Shown in pieces: positions 1-6,058 of a stretch of DNA of 10,610 nt. The stretch's first letter is position 1, and the number at the start of each line of letters is the position of its first letter. The DNA is from JBDKFK01 sp039798745. Lineage in GTDB: Bacteria > Patescibacteriota > Microgenomatia > UBA1406 > GWC2-37-13. The notes beneath the pieces are model-generated. The model was not told where the DNA came from and made no database searches. It worked only from the letters and a program-made list of their open reading frames with translations. The stretch covers positions 1 to 10,610 of the forward strand of contig JBDKFK010000041.1 in assembly GCA_039798745.1 (NCBI GenBank), written 5' to 3'. Both the position numbers and the translations under genes were made by a program.

Positions 1-2
1 AC

Positions 3-188
3 ATCAAGGTCGACGGGCAAGCGCTTTATGACGATAACGAGCACACGGCTCTTGTCGTTCATTTCACGGTTGGCGGAACCGTCTTCGCTGAGTGGGGCGC
101 GCATTGCGAAGCGTCTCCTGCCAGCGTACTCGCGGCCTCTATCACTGATGGCCGAGAGGTTGTGGTGAAGGAATGGGGCGGCAAGTGA
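3..188 (+). CDS. 3' end of an unrecognised GC-rich gene
   Basis: Reading from base 3 gives 61 codons without a stop, ending in TGA at 186-188. The start lies outside the window. I do not recognise a named family. The fragment reads like a small beta-rich domain: DG, then a DDNE-H-T stretch, VVHF, GG-V-AEWGA, LAASI and a final EW near the C terminus. Codons are GC-rich, unlike the AT-richer genes that follow and like the secreted gene at 4371..5189. Its order of motifs can be laid over one domain of that secreted protein (DG, DD, T, V-H/R-F, G-V-A, GA, W), so it may be a divergent relative. Two hairpins at 227-310 follow. The open frame, the codon pattern and the terminator after it support a real gene; the function is unknown. 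Confidence 0.65.
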   Translation: MKVDGQALYDDNEHTALVVHFTVGGTVFAEWGAHCEASPASVLAASITDGREVVVKEWGGK

Positions 189-226
189 CATGCCTCCCCT
201 CTCGCTCGTAGTTCATCCCGAAAATT

Positions 227-268
227 GGCTCCGCCCTCCTGCATTTCGCAGGTGGGAGTGGCGGAGCC
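227..268 (+). terminator. GC-rich hairpin after the first gene
   Basis: GGCTCCGCC (227-235) pairs perfectly with GGCGGAGCC (260-268). Inside, CCTGC (238-242) pairs with GCAGG (248-252) around the loop ATTTC. No T tract follows directly, so by itself it is a weak intrinsic terminator. It stands in tandem with the better one at 281-310 and may protect the 3' end of the transcript. Confidence 0.5.
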
Positions 269-280
269 ACCCAAATATTT

Positions 281-318
281 GGACCACGAAGCCCTGTTGC
301 TTCGTGGTCCGTTCTTTT
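281..318 (+). terminator. Rho-independent terminator
   Basis: GGACCACGAAGC (281-292) and GCTTCGTGGTCC (299-310) form a perfect 12-bp stem with the six-base loop CCTGTT. It is followed by GTTCTTTT, a T-rich run of the kind expected for intrinsic termination on the + strand. It closes the transcript of the gene ending at 188. Confidence 0.8.
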
Positions 319-353
319 ATATTCATAAACACCGTTTACGAGTATAAAAGAAC
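311..353. repeat. AT-rich palindrome upstream of the small membrane gene
   Basis: GTTCTTTTATA (311-321) is the exact reverse complement of TATAAAAGAAC (343-353). Between them, TAAAC (326-330) pairs with GTTTA (334-338) around ACC. The left arm includes the T tract of the preceding terminator, and the right arm contains TATAAA (343-348), which could serve as a weak -10 box for the next gene. It may be an operator, or an RNA hairpin competing with the terminator. The pairing is certain; a function is not shown. Confidence 0.45.
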
Positions 354-394
354 GCTATTTATACGTTGCAATTCCTAAGATACAAAAAATAAGG

Positions 395-403
395 GAGGAG
401 GTG
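395..403 (+). promoter_or_regulatory. Strong Shine-Dalgarno of the 416 gene
   Basis: GAGGAGGTG lies 12 nt before the ATG at 416 and matches the 16S anti-Shine-Dalgarno at eight consecutive bases. The spacing is longer than ideal, but there is no nearer start in frame. It contrasts with several neighbouring genes that have no such site. Confidence 0.6.
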
Positions 404-415
404 TAACAATACAAT

Positions 416-685
416 ATGGATCAAACCGTGGATTCGAACTATACTAACCTGAGAAACGCTCCTGTGAGTGTTTCTACCGTAAATACCGTGCTCGTACTGG
501 TATTTGCTCTCATTGTTACCGTTCTGGCTCTTTTACGTGTGGATAAATTCCTTAAGCTTAAAGCTATGGATGACTGTGCCAGAAGTTCCTCATATCAAGA
601 AAACCTTAACGCCAAAGCTAAAGTGTCATATCCTGTCGCAGACGTCTACAAGACATGTCTGAAAGACAAAGGATATATGCAGTAA
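416..685 (+). CDS. Small single-pass membrane protein, unknown function
   Basis: This 89-residue protein has a polar N terminus (1-20), one strongly hydrophobic helix (about 22-40) and a charged tail of about 48 residues. There is no cleavable signal peptide pattern, so it is probably a membrane-anchored protein. The tail carries two cysteines, Cys54 in MDDCA and Cys81 in YKTCLKDKGY, and the segment VSYPVADVYKTCL. The side on which the tail lies cannot be decided: the basic RVDKFLKLK right after the helix suggests the cytoplasm, while two cysteines would also fit an outside disulfide. The ATG at 416 follows a GAGGAGGTG, and a 13-bp hairpin at 696-725 follows the TAA, so it looks like its own transcription unit between two terminators. 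I do not recognise a named family. Confidence 0.75.
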   Translation: MDQTVDSNYTNLRNAPVSVSTVNTVLVLVFALIVTVLALLRVDKFLKLKAMDDCARSSSYQENLNAKAKVSYPVADVYKTCLKDKGYMQ

Positions 686-695
686 TATGACTCAT

Positions 696-725
696 GTAGG
701 GAACGGTCCAAAGACCGTTCCCTAC
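696..725. terminator. 13-bp perfect hairpin between genes
   Basis: GTAGGGAACGGTC (696-708) and GACCGTTCCCTAC (713-725) pair completely around the loop CAAA. The sequence after it (GGTCATTGTCTT) is only moderately T-rich. It probably ends the 416..685 transcript. Its stem core GGGAACGG is shared with the hairpin at 10389-10421. Confidence 0.6.
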
Positions 726-740
726 GGTCATTGTCTTCTG

Positions 741-746
741 TATAAT
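741..746 (+). promoter_or_regulatory. -10 box directly before the 759 gene
   Basis: A perfect TATAAT ends 12 nt before the ATG at 759. Transcription from it would start near 753, leaving a leader of about six bases with no room for a Shine-Dalgarno. No good -35 is visible at 16-18 nt upstream, where the hairpin at 696-725 sits. The box is clear; promoter activity is inferred. Confidence 0.45.
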
Positions 747-758
747 AAATGAATCAGT

Positions 759-3700
759 ATGAAGAAATTTCTGCCCTATATTTATCCGGTGCTCCTAACC
801 ATAATAATTGTATGCATTGCACTGGCCAATTATATGCCGGGTACATTTCTCTCCGGTTGGGACACACTTCACCCCGAGTTTGATTTCCCTCTCAACTTTA
901 ACCGTCTCTTTTTTGGCGTCTGGCGAGATGAACAGGGCTTGGGAGCAGTCGCGGGACATACGCACATGAGTGATCTTCCACGGGTTATCTTTCTCTGGAT
1001 TATGCACTTCGCTTTTCCTCTTAGCTCGCTCAAATATCTCTATATATTCCTATGTCTATTGTTAGGACCTCTCGGCATATATTTTCTTATTAAATATATA
1101 CTTCTATACATTGATCGATTGGTCCATCCTCTCCATCAAACGACCGGCAAACATACACCTCTCCACTCCTCTCCCCGTTTCACCTTCACCGCGCAGACTA
1201 TAGCCTTTATTTCTGCTCTGTTCTATCTCCTCAACCTTTCAGCTGTGCAACAATTTTACGTGCCCTTTGAGATGTTTCCCGCGCAGTACGGGTATCTTCC
1301 CTGGATTATGTTATATACCATTCAGTATCTCAATGAAGGCTCACGCAGATCTCTCTTCCTTTTTGCGCTTGTTACGCTCCTTGCGACTCCGCAGGCATAC
1401 GCAGCTCATTTATGGTTTCCGTTTTTTGGTGTGTACGGTCTCTTTCTCATACTCTTTTTTCTCCTGAAAGATCGGACTAAAAAAACATTTATAAAAACAG
1501 TAGTTCTCGTAGCCTTGACGATACTTATGAACTCCTTCTGGCTTTTCCCCAATATTTATTACATCATCACCCAAAGCGATATACCCCGTTTCACCAAGCA
1601 AAACCGCATTTTTTCTCAGGAGTATCGTTTGCGCAACCGTGAAGACGGATATATACAAGACGTTGCTATTTCGCGTGGATTTTATCTTGACTGGTTTATA
1701 GAGGACTTCGGCAAAGAACGGTTTGTCGCGCTTATGCCTGAATGGCGTGATCATCTCACGAAACCATTTGTGCTGGGTATAGGATACTTTTTCTTCGCCG
1801 GTGCCTTGTTGGGCTTAATACTATCATTCCTCCGCAAAAAACCTTTCCTCATTGCCCTCTCCCCCTTTATTGTCGTCCCATTTGCGTTTCTTGCAAACCG
1901 TACAGTGCCATTCAACTACTTTTTTGAGTATTTTCTCCGTTATCCGCTTCTTGAAGAAGCCCTGAGGTTCGTATTTACCAAATTTTCTATACTTCTTATC
2001 TTCGGGTATGTGCTGTACTTCGCCTTTCTTCTCTACTTTGTCTTTACCTATATCAAAAAACGGCATGTACTGTGGGTATCTACAGTCGTGCTCTCTGCCA
2101 TGCTTGTGTACTACGCGCTTCCTGTGTTCCAGGGACACCTGATCTCTGATAAAGTCCGGGTAAAAATACCAAAAGAATATTTCGCGCTGTGGGAGTATAT
2201 GAACCGTCAGGAAGACGGTATCGCGCTCTCTCTGCCGCTTCATAATTTTGCCGGCTGGCAGTTTTATAACTGGGGTTATCAGGGATCGGGCTTTATATGG
2301 TTTCCTCTCAAACAACCTCTCATTGACCGAGACTCGGATAGATGGGCTATACCCAATGAGCAGGCCTTCCGGGAGTTTCATTACTCCGTCTACGCGCGTA
2401 ATACCGAAGACTTCGCCACAAACCTTGATAAATACAACATTCGGTATCTTATATGGGATAAAAATAATATATCATGGAGCATAAAAAACCGACGACAAAT
2501 AGTATACGAGCGAGAGATCAGCTCTATTCTTGCCCGGCTTATAGAGTCAGGCAAAATAAGTGCGCTTACTTCATTCGGCAAAGTTAATATATATAAAATA
2601 AATGAGCAGAAGACAGCCGTAACGATAAAAGATATCCCCCGTCATATTGTACCCGCATATAAGTGGACGTTTGCAGATTTTGCATATCTTAATCACGGCG
2701 ACTACACAAATGAGCTGAATAATACGATCAAAAATACCGTTGATATTTACTACCCGTTCCGTGACATTATTGACGATACTGATCGCATCAAAAAAGGCAT
2801 AATCGAGATAGAAACCGACGACAACTCATATTATATCCGGAACCAATTCCTCACCGAAGACGCCAAACTCCATATACCTGATTATCTGGAAACAGAAGAT
2901 GCAATACCGGCTGATGTCCAGATCCAACAGGGCAAAAGTAGCAACTCGTATATTATTACCTTTCAGCTATTGCTACCCAAAAATCTTGCAAAGCCTATTA
3001 CCTATCAAACCACTCTCCCCGGTGCCGACGTAATGCCTTTAGATATAAACGGACAGACGCTTGTATTCGACAAGCGAGTTCTACAGAAGGATAAGCCGAC
3101 CTACTTTGGACAAGCCTTTATTTATACGAAACAATCCAACTACATGAACGGTAAAAAGATAGCATTGGTATTTCCTCCTGTTAATACTCAACAGAGCGCA
3201 GCCAAACTGTTTGCCAAATTTCCTCTCAAAAAATTTGCTTTTGACGCGACCAAAATATTTGATCTAAATAAAGGTGCGCGTGGTGTTTCGTTACAAAAAA
3301 TTCACTCCAAGCCTGTGGTCGACATGCAGGCAAACAATCACCAGTCAGGAGCATATCTTGAAATGGATTCTCTTCCGCATAGTTTAGGCTACATTATGAT
3401 TTTCCGGTCAAAAAATATTGAAGGTTTGCCGGTACGTATATGTCTGAAGAATCTCTACTCAAACATATGTACTCTATACGACGAACTTTCTCATTCGAGC
3501 GAGTTTACCGACGATTACTTTCTTATTCCTCCAACAGGAGAAGATATCGGGTACGGCATATCTCTGGATAATATATCATTTGGCAAGTACAACTCACGTA
3601 ATCAGATAGAACAGATAACCATGATCCCCTTCCCCGCCAACTTCTTGTCGAAGCTTTACTATAAAAGCGGGACGGAAGATAGGGTGACCATAAAAGCCTC

Positions 3701-4067
3701 GGCAAATATGTCAAGTTCATCAAAGATAGCCCCATTTCTCTACCGCATGAAGTACGAAAAAAATACCCTTTCACCTCACGCCACGCTTATCCTGCACCAG
3801 TCATACAATATTGACTGGAATGCCTACGCTTTTTCTACAGAACCGTCAATACTTCAAACATATCTACCATTTTTCTTCACAAAGGCGCTCCCAAACCATG
3901 TAGTGGTAGATAACTGGGCAAACGGTTGGAGACTAGAACCCGCGACTCCTACCCACATCGTTATACTATTCTGGCCACAGCATCTTCAGTTTGTCGGCTT
4001 CCTCCTGCTTCCCATAAGTTTTATGGGAATATGGTTTTTCCTCCGGAGAAAACACTCTAAACCGTAG
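759..4067 (+). CDS. GT-C-like polytopic membrane glycosyltransferase (AftD/DUF3367-like)
   Basis: This is a 1102-residue protein with about ten hydrophobic helices in the first 455 residues (for example 8-25, 92-115, 143-163, 220-237, 246-264, 337-357, 362-378, 405-430, 437-455). A long hydrophilic part, about 456-1070, follows, then a last helix (about 1078-1095) and a basic tail, RRKHSKP. The first outer loop has GWD-x5-EFD (Asp35, Glu40, Asp42), placed like the catalytic acidic residue of GT-C enzymes. WGYQGSG and a D-R-D-S-D-R-W motif (about 505-529) and ANGW near the C terminus resemble arabinofuranosyltransferase AftD-type proteins. The likely role is transfer of a sugar from a lipid carrier to an extracellular acceptor; the substrate is unknown. 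A YfhO-like or structural membrane protein is the alternative. It has no Shine-Dalgarno; a TATAAT ends 12 nt before the ATG. The frame ends with three stops in a row (TAG TAA TAG). Confidence 0.75.
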   Translation: MKKFLPYIYPVLLTIIIVCIALANYMPGTFLSGWDTLHPEFDFPLNFNRLFFGVWRDEQGLGAVAGHTHMSDLPRVIFLWIMHFAFPLSSLKYLYIFLCLLLGPLGIYFLIKYILLYIDRLVHPLHQTTGKHTPLHSSPRFTFTAQTIAFISALFYLLNLSAVQQFYVPFEMFPAQYGYLPWIMLYTIQYLNEGSRRSLFLFALVTLLATPQAYAAHLWFPFFGVYGLFLILFFLLKDRTKKTFIKTVVLVALTILMNSFWLFPNIYYIITQSDIPRFTKQNRIFSQEYRLRNREDGYIQDVAISRGFYLDWFIEDFGKERFVALMPEWRDHLTKPFVLGIGYFFFAGALLGLILSFLRKKPFLIALSPFIVVPFAFLANRTVPFNYFFEYFLRYPLLEEALRFVFTKFSILLIFGYVLYFAFLLYFVFTYIKKRHVLWVSTVVLSAMLVYYALPVFQGHLISDKVRVKIPKEYFALWEYMNRQEDGIALSLPLHNFAGWQFYNWGYQGSGFIWFPLKQPLIDRDSDRWAIPNEQAFREFHYSVYARNTEDFATNLDKYNIRYLIWDKNNISWSIKNRRQIVYEREISSILARLIESGKISALTSFGKVNIYKINEQKTAVTIKDIPRHIVPAYKWTFADFAYLNHGDYTNELNNTIKNTVDIYYPFRDIIDDTDRIKKGIIEIETDDNSYYIRNQFLTEDAKLHIPDYLETEDAIPADVQIQQGKSSNSYIITFQLLLPKNLAKPITYQTTLPGADVMPLDINGQTLVFDKRVLQKDKPTYFGQAFIYTKQSNYMNGKKIALVFPPVNTQQSAAKLFAKFPLKKFAFDATKIFDLNKGARGVSLQKIHSKPVVDMQANNHQSGAYLEMDSLPHSLGYIMIFRSKNIEGLPVRICLKNLYSNICTLYDELSHSSEFTDDYFLIPPTGEDIGYGISLDNISFGKYNSRNQIEQITMIPFPANFLSKLYYKSGTEDRVTIKASANMSSSSKIAPFLYRMKYEKNTLSPHATLILHQSYNIDWNAYAFSTEPSILQTYLPFFFTKALPNHVVVDNWANGWRLEPATPTHIVILFWPQHLQFVGFLLLPISFMGIWFFLRRKHSKP

Positions 4068-4087
4068 TAATAGGAACTAACATACAC

Positions 4088-4206
4088 CCCCTCCTTTACT
4101 AAGGAGGGGTGCCGTCCGAATCGGACGGCGGGGTGGTTTGTGAGACCGGCACAGCGCTCGTTAACTCTCGTTAACCTCCCCTACCCCCTCCTTAGTAAAG
4201 GAGGGG
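4088..4206. repeat. Two facing copies of a palindromic intergenic repeat (MITE-like)
   Basis: Bases 4088-4109 form a hairpin: CCCCTCCTT, loop TACT, AAGGAGGGG. Bases 4185-4206 are the exact reverse complement of that 22-mer. The first copy is followed by a second hairpin, GCCGTCCG/CGGACGGC (4111-4129), and GGGGTGGT (4130-4137). The second copy, read on the - strand, is followed by AGGGGAGGT. Between them CTCGTTAAC occurs twice in tandem (4157-4165, 4167-4175). The whole has 22-bp terminal inverted repeats but no coding capacity, so it could be a small non-autonomous element or two REP-like units. A third copy lies at 10237-10269. It may also act as a bidirectional terminator for the 759 gene. 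Confidence 0.7.
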
Positions 4207-4217
4207 CATTTCTGAGC

Positions 4218-4246
4218 TTGATTAACCATATCATTTTTGCTATACT
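4218..4246 (+). promoter_or_regulatory. Promoter of the secreted-protein gene
   Basis: TTGATT (4218-4223) is separated by exactly 17 nt from TATACT (4241-4246), and the -10 is extended by TGC (4238-4240), giving TGnTATACT. This is the best sigma-70-type promoter in the window. It predicts a start near 4253 and a leader of about 118 nt before the ATG at 4371. I see only short, weak stems in that leader. Confidence 0.6.
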
Positions 4247-4357
4247 ATAGGCTATCTAATTTCTGTTCCCCGCGGTGACATAGAATCTCTTTGCCTCCCC
4301 GGCAAAACAGGCGCTATTGTCCATCGCCCGCACCTTACGTATCGGGAATCCTATCAC

Positions 4358-4365
4358 AAGGAGGT
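4358..4365 (+). promoter_or_regulatory. Shine-Dalgarno deciding the start at 4371
   Basis: A full AAGGAGGT stands 5 nt before the ATG at 4371. It rules out the in-frame TTG at 4317, which would put a non-signal extension ahead of a normal signal peptide. Confidence 0.85.
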
Positions 4366-4370
4366 ACATC

Positions 4371-5189
4371 ATGCCCCTCAGACGGAATGTTACGAGAGCA
4401 CTCAGTGTTCTCCTCATCTGCGTAGTAGCTGCCATAGCTATTCCGCAGTCACACAGGTACACCGTCGCGTATGCGGCGGAGCCACAGTGCAACACTGACC
4501 TGGCCAAAGATCAGACCGCGATCGTGCCGGCCGGCTGCACTGCGTTGGGCGACGTCAAAGTCGGACCTGCTCTTGACGGTCCTTGGTCGTTCTTCACGGA
4601 CGACGTGGACACATCGGGCTTCCTGGTCCGCTTTGACCTGCAGGGTGCTGTTCAGGCGCCGTTCGGCGCCGGACTTTCGGATGTCAACCCTGCTCTGTTG
4701 GTGAAGGCAATGCTTGCCGCCAACGGTTGTGGATTGACCAACGGCTGTGATCTGGTTACCCTCATCGGGTGGTCATATTACACCAAACAATCACCGCCAC
4801 CACCGCCGTCGGGTAGCTTCATGCCGAATCCCGCTTGCCAGTTTGATATTCACAAAGACCAGATCGTCCGCATCCCCGCGGGATGCACGGTCTCGGGCGA
4901 TGTGGATATTTCTGCCAGCCAGGACGGGCCGTGGAGCTATTTCAGCGATAATGCTGATGACACCGGCTACTCGATTCACTTCGATCGAGCCGGCTATGTC
5001 AAAGCCACCTACGCTGACGCCTCCAGTTCAGACAGCCCCCAGGGTGAGCTGGTTGCCGGAATGCTGAACAGCGGCTGCACCGCCACAGGGTGCAATAGCG
5101 TTACCGCTATTCGCTGGTCAGTGTTCACCAAAACCGACGGTCCGCCGGAGGTTTTCCTGCCGCTCGTCACACTGGTGGCGCCAACGTAA
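4371..5189 (+). CDS. Secreted protein of two tandem four-cysteine domains, novel family
   Basis: This 272-residue protein starts with a signal peptide: basic MPLRR, hydrophobic core about 11-24, and likely cleavage after AYAA (about 36). The mature protein is two copies of one domain, residues about 38-139 and 154-254, joined by a proline linker (PPPPP at 142-146). Both copies share C..D..KDQ, PAGCT..GDV, DGPWS(F/Y)F(S/T)D, a G..(V/I).FD..G.V.A stretch, ML...GC...GC, VT.I.WS and a final TK. Each has four cysteines (40, 56, 120, 126; 156, 172, 236, 241), fitting two disulfides outside the cell. The tail ends with VFLPLVTLVAPT. I recognise no named family; the role may be surface binding or adhesion, which is only a guess. 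The gene has its own promoter, strong Shine-Dalgarno and closing hairpin. Its base composition is clearly GC-richer (39 of 60 bases at 4501-4560) than its neighbours (27 of 60 at 5401-5460), suggesting transfer or a distinct gene class. Confidence 0.85.
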   Translation: MPLRRNVTRALSVLLICVVAAIAIPQSHRYTVAYAAEPQCNTDLAKDQTAIVPAGCTALGDVKVGPALDGPWSFFTDDVDTSGFLVRFDLQGAVQAPFGAGLSDVNPALLVKAMLAANGCGLTNGCDLVTLIGWSYYTKQSPPPPPSGSFMPNPACQFDIHKDQIVRIPAGCTVSGDVDISASQDGPWSYFSDNADDTGYSIHFDRAGYVKATYADASSSDSPQGELVAGMLNSGCTATGCNSVTAIRWSVFTKTDGPPEVFLPLVTLVAPT

Positions 5190-5205
5190 TCGGATTCTTG
5201 ATAAC

Positions 5206-5251
5206 GCATCCCGATCTCGCCCTCCGATTCGGAGGGCGAGATCGTGGATGC
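5206..5251 (+). terminator. Long hairpin after the secreted-protein gene
   Basis: GATCTCGCCCTCCG (5213-5226) pairs perfectly with CGGAGGGCGAGATC (5230-5243) around ATT. The stem extends through GCATCC (5206-5211) and GGATGC (5246-5251) with a small bulge. There is no T tract after it. It starts 16 nt after the TAA and separates this gene from the following operon. Confidence 0.6.
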
Positions 5252-5289
5252 CCCGTTCAGCATACAATGATATTTGCTCTTAACTTAGT

Positions 5290-5295
5290 TATAAT
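5290..5295 (+). promoter_or_regulatory. -10 box of the GT2-deacetylase operon
   Basis: A perfect TATAAT ends 7 nt before the ATG at 5303 and overlaps an earlier in-frame ATG at 5294. Transcription from it would begin at about 5302, which would make the mRNA leaderless from 5303. No clear -35 lies at the normal distance. Confidence 0.45.
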
Positions 5296-5302
5296 GAAAA
5301 CA

Positions 5303-6055
5303 ATGAGAAGCGTGACGATAATTATTCCTGTTTACAATGAAGAAAAGATCCTCAGAACGCAGATAAAGAGAATTGTCGAAAAGATAGAACAACTACACAA
5401 TCCCCTCCGATACGAAATACTTCTGGTTGAAAACGGCAGCACCGATAAGACCTTTGATATTGGCCGGGATTTAAGCCGGGAATATGCGTATATCCGTATT
5501 ATCCAGACCGATACACCTTCATATGGGCTGGCATTCAAAGCAGGTATCAAAGCCGCAAAATATGACGTTGTTGTGCAGTTTGATATAGATTTCTGGGATA
5601 TTAAATTTCTTGACGTCGCCGTAATATTACTTGATCAGTATGATGTAGTCATCGGTTCAAAAAATGTCTCCTACTCAAAAGATCATCGGCCGCTTGTCCG
5701 ACGGATAATGAGCAAAACAATAGAACTTATTATCAACTACTGGTTTGACGTTCACATAACTGACACACATGGTCTTAAAGCCCTGAAGAAAGATCAGATT
5801 CTAACAATCATCGATAAAATTTCATTATCTAACCATTTCTTTGATACTGAGCTTCTTATCCGCTGTTATCATAGAGGCTATCACTTTCTGGAAATTCCTG
5901 TAGACCTTAAGGAAATACGCGAGACCCGCTTCTCGTTTGTAGTACGGACATTTGAGGTATTCTATGAGTTGATTCGCATGCTCATGCTGCGTACATACAT
6001 CGTGAAGAATAAAAAAATAAAACATCCGGGAGTTGTGTTAAATCAATCAATATAA
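5303..6055 (+). CDS. GT2 family glycosyltransferase, polyprenyl-phosphate type
   Basis: This 250-residue GT-A enzyme is of the dolichyl-phosphate mannosyltransferase/ArnC/FlmF2 kind. Visible motifs are VTIIIPVYNEE (4-14), the nucleotide-binding VENGSTDKT (42-50), the metal-binding DID (Asp94, Asp96) in VVQFDIDFWD, and TDTHGLKAL (153-161), equivalent to the D-T-x-x-G-x-K segment of DPM1-like enzymes. It should use a nucleotide sugar to glycosylate a lipid phosphate at the inner face of the membrane. It lacks the C-terminal helices of GtrB-type members, so it is soluble or peripheral. The start is uncertain by three codons: ATG 5294 lies inside the TATAAT, so 5303 is preferred; an in-frame TTG at 5198 would read through the upstream hairpin. 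There is no Shine-Dalgarno. Its stop is 3 nt before the deacetylase start, so the two are co-transcribed. The family call is firm; the sugar is unknown. Confidence 0.88.
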   Translation: MRSVTIIIPVYNEEKILRTQIKRIVEKIEQLHNPLRYEILLVENGSTDKTFDIGRDLSREYAYIRIIQTDTPSYGLAFKAGIKAAKYDVVVQFDIDFWDIKFLDVAVILLDQYDVVIGSKNVSYSKDHRPLVRRIMSKTIELIINYWFDVHITDTHGLKALKKDQILTIIDKISLSNHFFDTELLIRCYHRGYHFLEIPVDLKEIRETRFSFVVRTFEVFYELIRMLMLRTYIVKNKKIKHPGVVLNQSI

Positions 6056-6058
6056 TAT

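Noticed and set aside
190..378. A 62-codon open frame over the intergenic region
   Set aside because: It runs through two hairpins and the AT-rich palindrome and has no good ribosome site.
1824..2381. A 185-codon open frame on the - strand
   Set aside because: It lies wholly inside the GT-C-like gene, and its translation has no recognisable domain; it is a shadow frame.
4088..4206. A CRISPR array
   Set aside because: There are only two copies here, in opposite orientation, and each is palindromic; there are no regular spacers and no cas genes.
4317..4370. A TTG start adding 18 residues to the secreted protein
   Set aside because: A perfect AAGGAGGT stands 5 nt before ATG 4371, and the signal peptide begins properly there.
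4253..4370. A riboswitch in the leader of the secreted-protein gene
   Set aside because: The leader is long enough, but I see only 4-bp stems and no known aptamer motif.
5198..5302. A TTG start far upstream for the glycosyltransferase
   Set aside because: It would translate through the long hairpin at 5206-5251, and the family begins at the residues just after ATG 5303.
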